Assembly: GCF_023734115.1 (NCBI RefSeq)
Contig: NZ_AP025737.1
Span: forward strand, 1,550,001 to 1,614,000
Reading direction: 5' to 3'
Length of the DNA stretch: 64,000 nucleotides
From: Herbiconiux sp. L3-i23
GTDB lineage: Bacteria > Actinomycetota > Actinomycetes > Actinomycetales > Microbacteriaceae
The notes under the pieces are model-generated. The model saw nothing but the letters and a program-made list of their open reading frames with translations. It was not told the origin of the DNA and searched no databases. Position numbers and translations under genes: made by a program. This document shows, one piece after another, positions 34,543 to 44,551 of this stretch (positions are counted from its first letter, which is position 1; every line of letters starts with the position of its first letter).

Positions 34543-35472
34543 TCAGAAGGGCAGGAGCGGGTCGATCGCGATCGCGAGGAAGAGCAGCGTCAGATAGGTG
34601 ATCGAGGCGTGGAAGACGCGCATCGGCTTCGGGTCCTCGCCGCGGATGGCGACGCCGTACAGGCGGTGCGTCTCGTAGACGAACCAGATGCCCGACCCGA
34701 GCGCCGCCGCCGAGTAGACGATGCCCATGCCTGCGACGGGGATCAGCAGCAGCGAGCAGGCGACAGTCGCCCACGCGTACAGGATCGTCTGCAGCCCGAC
34801 GACCTGACGGCTGCGCACCACCGCGAGCATCGGGACACCGGCGGCGGCGTAGTCGTCGCGGTACTTCATCGACAGAGGCCAGTAGTGCGGCGGGGTCCAG
34901 AGGAACACGACGAGGAACAGGATGAACGCCGCCCACGACACGTCCCCGGTGACGGCGGCCCAGCCGATCAGTACCGGGAAGCAACCCGCGATGCCGCCCC
35001 AGATGATGTTCTGCTCGGTGCGGCGCTTCAGCCACAGCGTGTAGACGACGACGTAGAAGAGGATCGCGGCCACCGACAGGGCTGCGGCGACCCAGTTCGT
35101 GAACACCAGCAGCCACACCGTCGACACGACCGCGAGAGTCCACGAGAACACCAGCGCCTCGCGCGGGGTGAGCTCTCCCGTGACCAGCGGACGGCGCTTC
35201 GTGCGATGCATCACCGCGTCGATGTCGCGATCGATGTAGCAGTTGAACGCGCTCGCCGCGCCCGCGCTCATCGAACCGCCGATGAGGGTCGCCAGGACGA
35301 GCCAGAGGTCGGGGATGCCACCGGCCGCGAGGATCATCACCGGGGCGGTCGTCACGAGGAGCAGTTCGACGACGCGGGGCTTGGTGAGCGCGACGTACGC
35401 CCGAGCCTTTGCGGCGAAGCCGATGCGCGGCCTCTCGCCGACGGGGGTCTCGTTCTGGGTCGCGGTGCTCAC
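34543..35472 (-). CDS. ctaB: Protoheme IX farnesyltransferase (heme O synthase)
   Basis: A 309-residue UbiA-family prenyltransferase that adds a farnesyl group to heme B. The polyprenyl-diphosphate site [15 protein letters not shown] carries the DxxxD motif, and [13 protein letters not shown] supplies the second aspartate-rich loop; [12 protein letters not shown] between them is the heme O synthase hallmark. Nine hydrophobic spans are visible. The GTG at 35472 follows TAAGAT by 8 nt on the minus strand, so the transcript is probably leaderless. It diverges from tkt, as in many actinobacteria. Confidence 0.96.
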   Translation of the reverse strand: MSTATQNETPVGERPRIGFAAKARAYVALTKPRVVELLLVTTAPVMILAAGGIPDLWLVLATLIGGSMSAGAASAFNCYIDRDIDAVMHRTKRRPLVTGELTPREALVFSWTLAVVSTVWLLVFTNWVAAALSVAAILFYVVVYTLWLKRRTEQNIIWGGIAGCFPVLIGWAAVTGDVSWAAFILFLVVFLWTPPHYWPLSMKYRDDYAAAGVPMLAVVRSRQVVGLQTILYAWATVACSLLLIPVAGMGIVYSAAALGSGIWFVYETHRLYGVAIRGEDPKPMRVFHASITYLTLLFLAIAIDPLLPF

Positions 35473-35586
35473 TAGCCACGATCTTAGTCGTTCGCCGGCA
35501 CCCCTGCGGGTTCCGGACGGGAACAGGCCGGTGTGGTCCGGTGTTCGCTCACAGGTAGCGGGCAGCGGCCCCTTCGAGCCGCTCCC

Positions 35587-35592
35587 TATACT
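35587..35592 (+). promoter_or_regulatory. -10 element of the pentose-phosphate operon
   Basis: TATACT, 55 nt before the preferred tkt start. An 11-bp palindrome CCCCTCAGGGG (35601-35611) lies right after the expected transcription start and could be an operator or leader hairpin. Confidence 0.55.
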
Positions 35593-35647
35593 TGACGGGG
35601 CCCCTCAGGGGTCGCACAACTTCATGACGAAAAGGGGCTTCTCGCAC

Positions 35648-37741
35648 GTGTCTGATCTCCAGTGGGAACCGATCGACGACAAGGCGGTCGACACCGCTCG
35701 CATCCTGGCCGCCGACGCGGTCGAAGAGGCCGGCAACGGCCACCCCGGTACCGCGATGAGCCTTGCGCCCGCGGCCTACCTGCTCTTCCAGAAGGTCATG
35801 CGCCGTGACCCGAGCGACAACACCTGGATCGGACGCGACCGGTTCATCCTCTCGAACGGCCACGCGTCGCTCATCCAGTACGTCCAGTTCTACCTGGGCG
35901 GCTACGGCCTCGAGCTCGAGGACCTGAAGCACCTCCGCAAGTGGGGCTCCAAGACCCCCGGCCACCCCGAGTACGGACACACCGACGGCATCGAGATCAC
36001 CACCGGCCCGCTCGGCTCCGGTCTCGCCTCCGCGGTCGGCTTCGCCTACGCCTCGCGCTTCGAGCGCGGCCTGTTCGACCCCGACGCGGCCGAGGGCACC
36101 AGCCCGTTCGACCACCACGTCTACGTCTTCGCGGGCGACGGCGACCTCGAAGAGGGCGTCACCAGCGAGGCCTCCTCGCTCGCCGGCCACCAGCAGCTCG
36201 GCAACCTCGTCCTCATCTACGACGCCAACCAGATCTCGATCGAGGACGACACCAACATCGCCTTCACCGAGGACGTCGCGAAGCGCTACGAGGCCTACGA
36301 CTGGCACGTCCAGACCGTCGACTACAAGAAGTCCGGCGAGTACGTCGAGAGCCCCGAAGACCTCTACGCCTCCATCGAGGCGGCCAAGGCCGAGACCTCG
36401 AAGCCGTCGATCATCATCCTCAAGACCATCATCGGATGGCCCTCGCCGAAGAAGCAGAACACCGGCAAGATCCACGGCTCCGCCCTCGGCGGCGACGAGC
36501 TCCGCGCCGTCAAGGAGGTCGTCGGCTTCGACCCCGACAAGACCTTCGAGGTCGCCGACGAGGTCATCGAGCACACCCGCAAGGCGATCGAGCGCGGCAA
36601 GGCGCAGCACGCCGAGTGGCAGAAGGACTTCGACGCGTGGGCCGCGGCGAATCCCGAGAAGAAGGCGCTGTTCGACCGCGTCCAGGCGCAGGAGCTGCCC
36701 GAGGGCATCGAGGCGGCACTGCCCGTCTTCGAGCCCGGCAAGGACGTGTCGACCCGCGCCGCCTCCGGCAAGGTCATCAACGCCATCGCGCCGCTGATGC
36801 CCGAGTTCTGGGGCGGATCCGCCGACCTCGCCGAGTCGAACCTCACCACCATCACGAGCGGCAAGTCGTTCGTCCCCACCGAGTGGTCGACCCACGAGTG
36901 GAGCGGTGACCCCTACGGGCGGGTGCTGCACTTCGGCATCCGCGAGCACGCGATGGGCATGATCCTCAACGGCATAGTGCTGCACGGCAACACGCGTCCG
37001 TTCGGCGGCACGTTCCTGATCTTCAGCGACTACATGCGCCCGGCGGTTCGTCTCGCCGCGCTCATGCAGGCGCCGACGATCTACGTGTGGACCCACGACT
37101 CCATCGCCCTCGGAGAGGACGGCCCCACCCACCAGCCGATCGAGCAGCTCACCGCCCTCCGCGCGATCCCGGGAATGGACGTCGTCCGTCCCGCCGACGC
37201 GAACGAGGTCGCCTGGGCGTGGAAGACGATCCTCGAGCGTCGCGAAGGCCCCGCCGGTCTCGCGCTCAGCCGTCAGAACCTGCCCGTCTTCGCCCGTGGC
37301 GAGGGTGAGGCCGAGGGTGAGACGTTCGCCGCTGCCAGCGGCGTCGCGAAGGGCGCGTACGTGCTCGCTGAGGCGCCGAACGGCACGCCCGACGTGATCT
37401 TCCTCGCGACCGGTTCCGAGGTGCAGATCGCCATCGCCGCCCGTGAGGACCTGAAGGCCGAGGGCATCAACGCCCGCGTCGTGTCGGTCCCCTCCCTCGA
37501 GTGGTTCGCCGAGCAGAGCGCCGAGTACCGCGAGAGCGTGCTGCCCGCCGCGATCAAGGCCCGCGTGTCCATCGAGGCCGGCATCGCGCTCAGCTGGCGC
37601 CCGTGGATCGGCGACGCCGGTCGCAGCGTCTCGATCGAGCACTTCGGTGCGTCGGCCGACTACCAGACCCTGTACAAGGAGTTCGGTTTCACGAAGGAGG
37701 CCGCCGTCGCGGCCGCGAAGGAGTCGCTCGCGGCGCTCTGA
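35648..37741 (+). CDS. tkt: Transketolase
   Basis: A 697-residue thiamine-diphosphate enzyme that transfers two-carbon units in the pentose-phosphate pathway. Key segments are GNGHPGTAMSLAPAAYLLF, GPLGSGLASAVGFAYA, the thiamine/Mg site GDGDLEEGVTSEASSLAGHQ, the acidic FGIREHAMG and HDSIALGEDGPTHQPIEQL. GTG 35648 (SDLQWEPIDDKAVDTA) is preferred because AAAAGGGG lies 10 nt upstream; ATG 35624 in the same frame is an alternative. It heads the six-gene operon tkt-tal-pgi-zwf-opcA-pgl. Confidence 0.97.
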   Translation: MSDLQWEPIDDKAVDTARILAADAVEEAGNGHPGTAMSLAPAAYLLFQKVMRRDPSDNTWIGRDRFILSNGHASLIQYVQFYLGGYGLELEDLKHLRKWGSKTPGHPEYGHTDGIEITTGPLGSGLASAVGFAYASRFERGLFDPDAAEGTSPFDHHVYVFAGDGDLEEGVTSEASSLAGHQQLGNLVLIYDANQISIEDDTNIAFTEDVAKRYEAYDWHVQTVDYKKSGEYVESPEDLYASIEAAKAETSKPSIIILKTIIGWPSPKKQNTGKIHGSALGGDELRAVKEVVGFDPDKTFEVADEVIEHTRKAIERGKAQHAEWQKDFDAWAAANPEKKALFDRVQAQELPEGIEAALPVFEPGKDVSTRAASGKVINAIAPLMPEFWGGSADLAESNLTTITSGKSFVPTEWSTHEWSGDPYGRVLHFGIREHAMGMILNGIVLHGNTRPFGGTFLIFSDYMRPAVRLAALMQAPTIYVWTHDSIALGEDGPTHQPIEQLTALRAIPGMDVVRPADANEVAWAWKTILERREGPAGLALSRQNLPVFARGEGEAEGETFAAASGVAKGAYVLAEAPNGTPDVIFLATGSEVQIAIAAREDLKAEGINARVVSVPSLEWFAEQSAEYRESVLPAAIKARVSIEAGIALSWRPWIGDAGRSVSIEHFGASADYQTLYKEFGFTKEAAVAAAKESLAAL

Positions 37742-37774
37742 GCGCCCGGCGAGAAGGTATCTGGAGAAGGAAAT

Positions 37775-38899
37775 ATGACGAACACCGAAACGAACACCAC
37801 CCCCACGGCCGAGCTGTCGGCCCTCGGGGTCAGCATCTGGCTCGACGACCTGTCGCGCGAGCTGCTGCAAACCGGTTCGCTCGAGAAGCTGATCGCCGAG
37901 AAGAACGTCGTCGGGGTCACCACGAACCCCACGATCTTCGCCTCGGCTCTCGCCAAGGGCGAGCGCTACGACGAGCAGGTGCGCTCGCTGGCCGCTGAGG
38001 GCGTCGACGTCGACAAGGCGATCTTCGAGATCACCACCGACGACGTGGCCGTTGCGTCGAAGGTCTTCCGCCCGATCTACGACGGCTCGAACGGCTTCGA
38101 CGGCCGCGTGTCGATCGAGGTCGAGCCGGGTCTCGCCCACGACACCGACGGCACCATCGCCGCCGCGAAGGCGCTGTGGGCCAAGGTCGACCAGCCGAAC
38201 GCGATGATCAAGATCCCCGCGACGAAGGCCGGTCTCCCCGCCATCACCGAGGTGATCGCGTCGGGCATCAGCGTCAACGTGACCCTGATCTTCGGTCTCG
38301 AGCGCTACCTCGAGGTCGTCGACGCCTACCTCGCCGGACTCGAAAAGGCGAAAGCCGCCGGCATCGACCTGTCGACCATCCACTCGGTCGCCTCGTTCTT
38401 CGTGTCGCGCGTCGACACCGAGATCGACAAGCGCCTCGACGCCGTCGGCACCGATGAGGCGAAGGCGCATAAGAGCAAGGCGGGCATCGCGAACGCCCGT
38501 CTCGCCTACCGCGCCTTCGAGACCGTCTTCGCCGAGGAGCGCGCCGCGGCCCTGCTCGCCGCCGGCGCCAACAAGCAGCGCCCGCTGTGGGCCTCGACCG
38601 GCGTCAAGGACCCGAGCCTGCCCGACACCCTCTACGTGACCGAGCTCGCCGTCGCCGACACCGTCAACACGATGCCCGGCAAGACGCTCGAGGCGACCTT
38701 CGACCACGGTGTGATCGAAGGCGACCAGGTCACCACCAACTACGCCAACGCGCAGGCCGTGCTCGAGGCGCTCCCCCAGTTCGGCATCGACCTCGACGAG
38801 GTCACCGAGCTGCTCGAGAAGGAAGGCGTCGACAAGTTCAACGTCTCGTGGGGCGAGCTCGTCGAGACGGTGAAGACCGCGCTGGACGGCGCTCGTTGA
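37775..38899 (+). CDS. tal: Transaldolase
   Basis: A 374-residue transaldolase of the actinobacterial (TalB-like class) type; transfers dihydroxyacetone units between sugar phosphates. The barrel begins with [20 protein letters not shown], the Schiff-base lysine is in [15 protein letters not shown], and TNPTIFASA plus [11 protein letters not shown] are family marks. AAGGA is 7 nt before the ATG. Its stop overlaps the pgi TTG start. Confidence 0.97.
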   Translation: MTNTETNTTPTAELSALGVSIWLDDLSRELLQTGSLEKLIAEKNVVGVTTNPTIFASALAKGERYDEQVRSLAAEGVDVDKAIFEITTDDVAVASKVFRPIYDGSNGFDGRVSIEVEPGLAHDTDGTIAAAKALWAKVDQPNAMIKIPATKAGLPAITEVIASGISVNVTLIFGLERYLEVVDAYLAGLEKAKAAGIDLSTIHSVASFFVSRVDTEIDKRLDAVGTDEAKAHKSKAGIANARLAYRAFETVFAEERAAALLAAGANKQRPLWASTGVKDPSLPDTLYVTELAVADTVNTMPGKTLEATFDHGVIEGDQVTTNYANAQAVLEALPQFGIDLDEVTELLEKEGVDKFNVSWGELVETVKTALDGAR

Positions 38900-40503
38900 G
38901 CATTCGGATCGAAGCCGGCGGCGCTGCGGAACGGGCCATCAAGGCCGTCGTTCCGCAGCTCGTCGGCGACCGGGTGGCGTCCGGCATCACCGCCCAGGAC
39001 CCCGACCTGTGGGGGAACGCGGCGATCGACGAGGCGTCGAAGCGGCTCGGCTGGACCGAGGCCGTGTCGGTGTCGCGTCCGCTCGTCGACGACATCCTCG
39101 CGCTGCGCACGACCCTGCTCGGTCGCGGTGTCGATCACGTGGTCCTCGCGGGGATGGGCGGATCGTCGCTCGCTCCCGAGGTGATCACCCGCACCGCGGG
39201 TGTCGAGCTCACCGTGCTCGACTCGACCGCTCCTGGTCAGGTTCTCTCCGCCCTCGACGACCGTCTCGAGCGCACCGTGCTCGTCGTGTCGTCGAAGTCG
39301 GGCTCGACCGTCGAGACCGACAGCCAGCGCCGCGCCTACGAGAAGGCGTTCACCGACGCCGGCATCGACCCGGCCGAGCGCATCGTGGTCGTGACCGATC
39401 CCGGTTCGCCGCTCGAGACCTCGGCTCGTGAGGCCGGCTATCGCGTCTTCAACGCCGACCCGAACGTGGGTGGCCGGTTCTCGGCTCTCACCGCGTTCGG
39501 ACTCGTGCCGTCGGGCCTCGCGGGAGCGGACATCTCCGAACTGCTCGAGGAGGCCGAGGCGGAACTCGTCTACCTGGCCTCCGACCAGCCCGACAACCCC
39601 GGGCTGCTGCTCGGGGCGGCCATCGCCGGCACCCAGCCGCTCAAGGACAAACTGGGCATCGTCGCGGACGGCACGCACATCGTCGGTTTCGCCGATTGGG
39701 CCGAACAGCTGATCGCCGAGTCGACGGGCAAGGACGGCAAGGGGCTGCTCCCCGTCGTGCTCGACCCCGATTCCCCCGAGGTGACGGAGGGGCTCGCCGA
39801 CGTGCAGATCATCCGCCTCGTGGGTGAGGCGACCCGTCTGCGCCACGAGCGCGAACTCGCCCGCGGCGAGATCGTCATGAGCGGCACGCTGGGCTCCGCG
39901 CTGCTGGTGTGGGAGTACGCCGTCGCCGTCGCAGGCCGACTGCTCGGCATCAACCCGTTCGATCAGCCCGACGTCGAGTCGGCCAAGGAGGCGGCGCGCG
40001 GACTGCTCGACGCCCGTCCCGAGGCCACTCCCCCGGCATTCGTCGACGGAGGCATCGAGGTCCGCGGCGATTCGGCCCTCGTCGACGGGGTCTCGACCGT
40101 CGCCGGTGCGGTCGAGCGGCTGCTCGCCGAGGTCGGACCGACCGGGTACCTGTCCATCCAGGCGTACGTCGACCGTGTAGCGGAGCCGCAGCTCGCGGAC
40201 CTCCGCGACCTGCTCGCCGCTCGGGTGCAGCGTCCGGTGACCTTCGGGTGGGGGCCCCGGTTCCTGCACTCCACGGGGCAGTTCCACAAGGGCGGCCCGG
40301 CCGTCGGAGCCTTCCTGCAGATCACGGCCGACGCGGACGAGGATCTCGCGATCCCCGGCCGCGCGTTCACCTTCGGCGAGCTCATCGCGGCGCAGGCCGC
40401 CGGTGACGCCGCCGTCCTCGCGGAACACGGTCGCCCCGTGCTCCGACTCACCCTCACCTCGGATGCGGCAACGGCGGCGCTCCTCGACCAGTTCGTGTCC
40501 TGA
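38896..40503 (+). CDS. pgi: Glucose-6-phosphate isomerase (actinobacterial type)
   Basis: Interconverts glucose-6-phosphate and fructose-6-phosphate; 535 residues. Phosphosugar SIS folds are visible in [38 protein letters not shown] and [19 protein letters not shown], which holds the late catalytic histidine and lysine. TTG at 38896 (LSIRIEAGG) overlaps the tal stop TTGA by 3 nt, implying coupling. This form resembles the isomerase half of bifunctional transaldolase-isomerase proteins in other bacteria; here the two are separate genes. An SIS-family paralogue with another sugar-phosphate role is unlikely given the operon. Confidence 0.92.
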   Translation: MSIRIEAGGAAERAIKAVVPQLVGDRVASGITAQDPDLWGNAAIDEASKRLGWTEAVSVSRPLVDDILALRTTLLGRGVDHVVLAGMGGSSLAPEVITRTAGVELTVLDSTAPGQVLSALDDRLERTVLVVSSKSGSTVETDSQRRAYEKAFTDAGIDPAERIVVVTDPGSPLETSAREAGYRVFNADPNVGGRFSALTAFGLVPSGLAGADISELLEEAEAELVYLASDQPDNPGLLLGAAIAGTQPLKDKLGIVADGTHIVGFADWAEQLIAESTGKDGKGLLPVVLDPDSPEVTEGLADVQIIRLVGEATRLRHERELARGEIVMSGTLGSALLVWEYAVAVAGRLLGINPFDQPDVESAKEAARGLLDARPEATPPAFVDGGIEVRGDSALVDGVSTVAGAVERLLAEVGPTGYLSIQAYVDRVAEPQLADLRDLLAARVQRPVTFGWGPRFLHSTGQFHKGGPAVGAFLQITADADEDLAIPGRAFTFGELIAAQAAGDAAVLAEHGRPVLRLTLTSDAATAALLDQFVS

Positions 40504-40532
40504 CCTCGCACGGTCCTCTCGAAGGAGTTCCC

Positions 40533-42071
40533 TTGCCGGTAGAAATCAAGCCGGGATCCAATCCGCTCCGCCTGCCCTCCGACAGGCGCCTCAACCGCAT
40601 CGCGGGCCCCAGCGCCCTCGTGATCTTCGGTGTGACGGGAGACCTGTCGCGCAAGAAGCTCATGCCCGCGGTGTACGACCTCGCCAACCGTGGACTGCTG
40701 CCGCCCGGGTTCGCCCTCGTCGGCTTCGCCCGCCGCGACTGGGAGGACCAGGACTTCGAGCAGGTGGTGTACGAGGCGGTCAAGCAGTACGCCCGCACGC
40801 CCTTCGACGAGGACGTCTGGAAGCAGCTCGCCCAGGGCATCCGCTTCGTGTCGGGCACCTTCGACGACGACGCCGCGTTCGAGGAGCTGAAGTCCACGAT
40901 CGAGGCGCTCGACCGTGAGCGCGGCACGATGGGCAACCACGCGTTCTACCTGTCGATCCCGCCCAAGTCCTTCCCTATCGTGACCGAGCAGCTGCGTCGC
41001 TCGGGCCTCGCCGAGCAGAAGGACGGCACCTGGCGTCGCGTCGTCATCGAGAAGCCCTTCGGCAGCGACCTGAAGACCGCCCGCGAGCTCAACGCGGTCG
41101 TCGAGTCCGTCTTCCCCGCCGATTCGGTCTTCCGCATCGACCACTACCTCGGCAAGGAGACCGTCCAGAACATCCTGGCCCTCCGCTTCGCGAACCAGCT
41201 CTACGAGCCCATCTGGAACGCCAACTACGTCGACCACGTGCAGATCACGATGGCCGAGGACATCGGCGTCGGCGGGCGTGCTGGCTACTACGACGGGATC
41301 GGCGCCGCCCGCGACGTCATCCAGAACCACCTGCTGCAGCTGCTCGCTCTCACCGCCATGGAGGAGCCCGTCTCGTTCGACGCGCGCGACCTGCGCGCCG
41401 AGAAGGAGAAGGTGCTCTCGGCGGTGCGTCTTCCCGACGACCTCGCGCTGTCGACGGCCCGCGGCCAGTACTCCGGCGGCTGGCAGGGCGGCGAGAAGGT
41501 CAGCGGCTTCCTCGACGAGGAGGGAATGAACCCCGAATCGCTGACCGAGACGTACGCGGCCATGCGACTCGACATCGCCACCCGCCGCTGGTCCGGGGTG
41601 CCGTTCTACCTGCGCGCCGGCAAGCGTCTCGGACGACGGGTCACCGAGATCGCCGTCATGTTCAAGCGGGCGCCGCAGTACCTGTTCGAGGAGAGCCAGA
41701 CGGCGACCCTCGGACAGAACGCGCTCGTCATCCGCGTGCAGCCCGACGAGGGCGTCACGATCCGGTTCGGATCGAAGGTGCCGGGCGCCGGGATGCAGGT
41801 GCGCGACGTCACGATGGACTTCGGCTACGGCCACGCGTTCACCGAGGCGAGCCCCGAGGCGTACGAGCGCCTGATCCTCGACGTCCTCCTCGGCGACCCG
41901 CCGCTGTTCCCCCGCCACGAGGAGGTTGAGCTCTCCTGGAAGATCCTCGACCCGATCGAGGAGTTCTGGGCGACGCAGGGTCAGCCCGAGCAATACCGCC
42001 CCGGTACCTGGGGACCGTCGTCGGCCGATGCGCTGATGGCCCGTGACGGACGAGTCTGGAGGCGCCCGTGA
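40533..42071 (+). CDS. zwf: Glucose-6-phosphate 1-dehydrogenase
   Basis: A 512-residue enzyme that oxidises glucose-6-phosphate to 6-phosphogluconolactone with NADP. The cofactor fold is VIFGVTGDLSRKKLMPAVYD, the active-site motif RIDHYLGKETVQN contains the catalytic His and Lys region, and KRLGRRVTEIAVMFK lies in the C-terminal domain. TTG at 40533 is preceded by GAAGGAG with 6-nt spacing. Its stop overlaps opcA by 4 nt. Confidence 0.97.
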   Translation: MPVEIKPGSNPLRLPSDRRLNRIAGPSALVIFGVTGDLSRKKLMPAVYDLANRGLLPPGFALVGFARRDWEDQDFEQVVYEAVKQYARTPFDEDVWKQLAQGIRFVSGTFDDDAAFEELKSTIEALDRERGTMGNHAFYLSIPPKSFPIVTEQLRRSGLAEQKDGTWRRVVIEKPFGSDLKTARELNAVVESVFPADSVFRIDHYLGKETVQNILALRFANQLYEPIWNANYVDHVQITMAEDIGVGGRAGYYDGIGAARDVIQNHLLQLLALTAMEEPVSFDARDLRAEKEKVLSAVRLPDDLALSTARGQYSGGWQGGEKVSGFLDEEGMNPESLTETYAAMRLDIATRRWSGVPFYLRAGKRLGRRVTEIAVMFKRAPQYLFEESQTATLGQNALVIRVQPDEGVTIRFGSKVPGAGMQVRDVTMDFGYGHAFTEASPEAYERLILDVLLGDPPLFPRHEEVELSWKILDPIEEFWATQGQPEQYRPGTWGPSSADALMARDGRVWRRP

Positions 42072-43060
42072 TCGTCGATCTGCCCAACACCACCACCGCC
42101 GGGATCTCCAAGACCCTGGTGAAGATCCGCGAAGAGGGTGGCGCCGTCGCGCTCGGCCGCGTCCTCACCCTCGTGATCGACACCGAGTTCGACGGTGTCG
42201 AGGAGGCCATCGAGGCTGCGAACGACGCGTCTCGCGAGCACCCGATGCGCGTCATCGTGGTCGCCCATGCGGCCGACGGCATCGACACCGATGCGCCGGC
42301 CCGAGTCGACGCCCAGATCCGCGTCGGCGGCGACGCGGGAGCGAGCGAGGTCATCGTCCTTCGTGCCCTCGGCGCTGCCGCCACCGATGAGGAGAGCCTC
42401 GTCACGGGTCTGCTGCTCCCCGACGCGCCGGTCGTCGCCTGGTGGCCGGGCAGCGCGCCGAGCATCGCCTCGACGGCATCGATCGGCGCGATCGCCCAGC
42501 GGCGCATCACCGACGCGTCCGCGCAGCCCGAGCCACTCGGCTACCTGCGCCACCTCGCCCGCACCTACGCGCCCGGCGACACCGACTTCGCGTGGACCCG
42601 CCTCACCCTGTGGCGCGCCCAGCTCGCCGCCGTGCTCGACCAGCCGCCCTACGAGCCGATCATCGGCGTCGAGGTCCACGGCGCCGCCGACTCCCCGTCG
42701 ACCGCCCTGCTCGCCGCGTGGCTCGGGCTGCAGCTCGATGTGCCCGTCGCGCACGAAGTGTCCGACCGGGCGACCGGGTCGAGCGGTATCCACGGCGTCA
42801 AGCTGGTCCGTCGCTCCGGCGTCATCGAACTGAACCGGCCCGAGGGCAACGTGGCGACGCTGACCCAGCCGAATCAGCCGGTGCACGACATCTCACTCCC
42901 CCGCCGCAGCCTCCGCGACTGCCTGGCCGAGGAGCTGCGCCGTCTCGACCCCGACGACCTGTACGGCAAGGTGCTCCGCGTGGGGCTCGCCCGCCTGCAC
43001 GGGCCCATGGACGAGGCGATCGAGTCTCCCAGCTCCAGCCCGGTAGGCTCTGAGGCGTGA
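42068..43060 (+). CDS. opcA: Glucose-6-phosphate dehydrogenase assembly protein OpcA
   Basis: A 330-residue OpcA, needed for activity or oligomerisation of glucose-6-phosphate dehydrogenase in actinobacteria and cyanobacteria. Family marks are LPNTTTAGISKTLVKIREEGG, VVAWWPGSAPSIASTASIGAIAQRRI split over the centre, and WTRLTLWRAQLAAVLDQPPYE. The redox cysteines of cyanobacterial OpcA are not evident: no Cys pair is visible until a single one near the C-terminus. The GTG overlaps zwf by 4 nt, and the next gene starts in its last codons. Confidence 0.95.
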   Translation: MIVDLPNTTTAGISKTLVKIREEGGAVALGRVLTLVIDTEFDGVEEAIEAANDASREHPMRVIVVAHAADGIDTDAPARVDAQIRVGGDAGASEVIVLRALGAAATDEESLVTGLLLPDAPVVAWWPGSAPSIASTASIGAIAQRRITDASAQPEPLGYLRHLARTYAPGDTDFAWTRLTLWRAQLAAVLDQPPYEPIIGVEVHGAADSPSTALLAAWLGLQLDVPVAHEVSDRATGSSGIHGVKLVRRSGVIELNRPEGNVATLTQPNQPVHDISLPRRSLRDCLAEELRRLDPDDLYGKVLRVGLARLHGPMDEAIESPSSSPVGSEA

Positions 43061-43824
43061 CAAACGAACGTCGAGTACTCGTCCACGCCGACAGCGAAGC
43101 ACTCGTCGGGTCGGTGGCGGCCCGCTTCATCACGAAGATGATCGACCTGCTCGACGAGTTCGACGAGGCGCATGTCGTGCTGACCGGCGGCACCGTCGGC
43201 GGGGCCATCCTCGAGGCGGTCCGTCAGTCCCCCGCACGCGACACCGTCGACTGGTCGCGCGTGCACCTGTGGTGGGGTGACGAGCGTTTCGTCCCGGCCG
43301 GTCATCCCGACCGGAACGACACCCAGGCCGCCGGCTTCCTCGATTCGCTGACCATCCCGGCGGAGCACATCCACCGGCTGCCGGCGAGCGACGAGATCCC
43401 CGACATCGACGAGGCCGCTGTCGCGTACGCCGACGAGCTGCGCCGCTTCGCGCCCGAGGGGGCCGAGCACCCGCGGTTCGACATCACGTTCCTCGGTGTC
43501 GGCCCCGACGGACACATCGCGTCGCTGTTCCCCGAGCGGGACATCGCCCGTGCCACCAGCAAGACTGTGGTGCCGGTGCTCAACTCGCCGAAGCCGCCGC
43601 CCGAGCGTCTCAGCCTGACGCTGCCGGTGATCAACTCGTCCGACCGCATCTGGATGTCGCTCGCCGGCGCAGACAAGGCGCCGGCCCTCGGCCTCGCCCT
43701 GGCGGGCGCGTCGCCGAACGAGGTGCCGGTCGCGGGTGTGCAGGGACGCAAGCGCACCGTGTTCTTCGTCGACCAGGCGGCCGCCGCCCAGGTCCCCGAG
43801 AACCTCATCGCCTCCACGTACTGA
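43057..43824 (+). CDS. pgl: 6-Phosphogluconolactonase
   Basis: A 255-residue DevB-type lactonase that opens 6-phosphogluconolactone. Signatures are VVLTGGTVGGAIL, WSRVHLWWGDERFVP, FLGVGPDGHIASLFP and KAPALGLALAG. The GTG overlaps the opcA stop by 4 nt, so zwf-opcA-pgl are translated in a chain. A strong hairpin 17 nt after the stop ends the operon. Confidence 0.96.
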   Translation: MTNERRVLVHADSEALVGSVAARFITKMIDLLDEFDEAHVVLTGGTVGGAILEAVRQSPARDTVDWSRVHLWWGDERFVPAGHPDRNDTQAAGFLDSLTIPAEHIHRLPASDEIPDIDEAAVAYADELRRFAPEGAEHPRFDITFLGVGPDGHIASLFPERDIARATSKTVVPVLNSPKPPPERLSLTLPVINSSDRIWMSLAGADKAPALGLALAGASPNEVPVAGVQGRKRTVFFVDQAAAAQVPENLIASTY

Positions 43825-43840
43825 CGCGAAAATCGCGAGG

Positions 43841-43870
43841 AAGGGCCGGCTCGAAAGTGCCGGCCCTTCT
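43841..43870 (+). terminator. Intrinsic terminator of the pentose-phosphate operon
   Basis: A perfect 10-bp stem (43841-43850/43859-43868; AAGGGCCGGC) with an 8-nt loop, then CTTGCGTT. It lies just before the repeat array. Confidence 0.82.
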
Positions 43871-43879
43871 TGCGTTAAC

Positions 43880-44440
43880 GGCTCGCTCGTTGAGCGCAGC
43901 GATACGAAGGGCATGACTCGGACCCCGGTCGTCGAGTAGGGCCGCCAGGCCCGTATCGAGTCCCCCGCCCAAGCGTGCGCGGGGGCCCAGACTCGAGTAG
44001 CGAGGAACGAGCGTACCGAGAGCGCACTGCTGTGGTCTCGATGCGCTGCGCTTACTCGACCCGTCTCGATACGCTCCTTCGTCGCTACTCGACGACCGCG
44101 ATAGGGCCCCGCTCGTTGAGCGACGCGATACGAACGGCACCGGCCTCCACCCGGTCGTCGAGTAGGGCGAAGCCCGTATCGAGACGGCTCGAGTAGCGAG
44201 GAACGAGCGTATCGAGAGCGCGCGCCGTGGTCTCGATGCGCCTCGCTTACGCGACCCGTCTCGATACGCTCCTTCGTCGCTACTCGACGACCGGGTCAAG
44301 TCCCGCTTGTTGAGCGAAGCGATGCGGAGGGCGTGACTCGCAATCCCGGTCGTCGAGTAAGCGAAGCGCACCGAGTCCCCCGCGCAAGCGTGCGCGGTGG
44401 GCCAAGGCTCGAGTGGCGAGGAACGAGCGTATCGAGAGCG
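43880..44440. repeat. Intergenic repeat family 2, alternating A-B-A-B-A array
   Basis: Three A units (about 43880-44026, 44107-44220, 44301-44440) alternate with two B units (about 44032-44098, 44227-44293). Every A starts near GCTCGTTGAGCG, contains CGGTCGTCGAGTA and ends GCGAGGAACGAGCGTA(T/C)CGAGAGCG. Every B reads GTGGTCTCGATGCG...CTCCTTCGTCGCTACTCGACGACCG and is an imperfect inverted copy of the A end. Two A units carry an extra GC-rich hairpin segment (CCCCCGC..GCGCGGGGG type) that the middle A unit lacks. The 727-bp gap to rbpA holds no supported gene; 44441-44551 has only a small hairpin at 44514-44530. Confidence 0.9.
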
Positions 44441-44551
44441 CCAGCAGACACCGGTTCGACCGAGAGGAACCCGGAGATCTCGGTGCGGCCGCGGGCGGCC
44501 TTACTCGATCTTCAGGCTCCGCTCGAGCCTTCGATTCGCGGAAGCCTCGAG

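Noticed and set aside
35549-38707. Long open frame (over 1000 codons) antisense to tkt and tal
   Set aside because: It is antiparallel to two clear conserved genes, is rich in Arg, Gly, Glu and Val and has no domain; long antisense frames are expected at about 70% GC.
38896-40503. Broken tal-pgi fusion gene
   Set aside because: Both genes have intact starts, motifs and stops; the 3-nt overlap is normal coupling rather than a frameshift.
43880-44440. CRISPR array or degenerate insertion sequence at 43.9-44.4 kb
   Set aside because: Units are inverted and alternating, not direct repeats with unique spacers; no transposase or cas remnant is visible.
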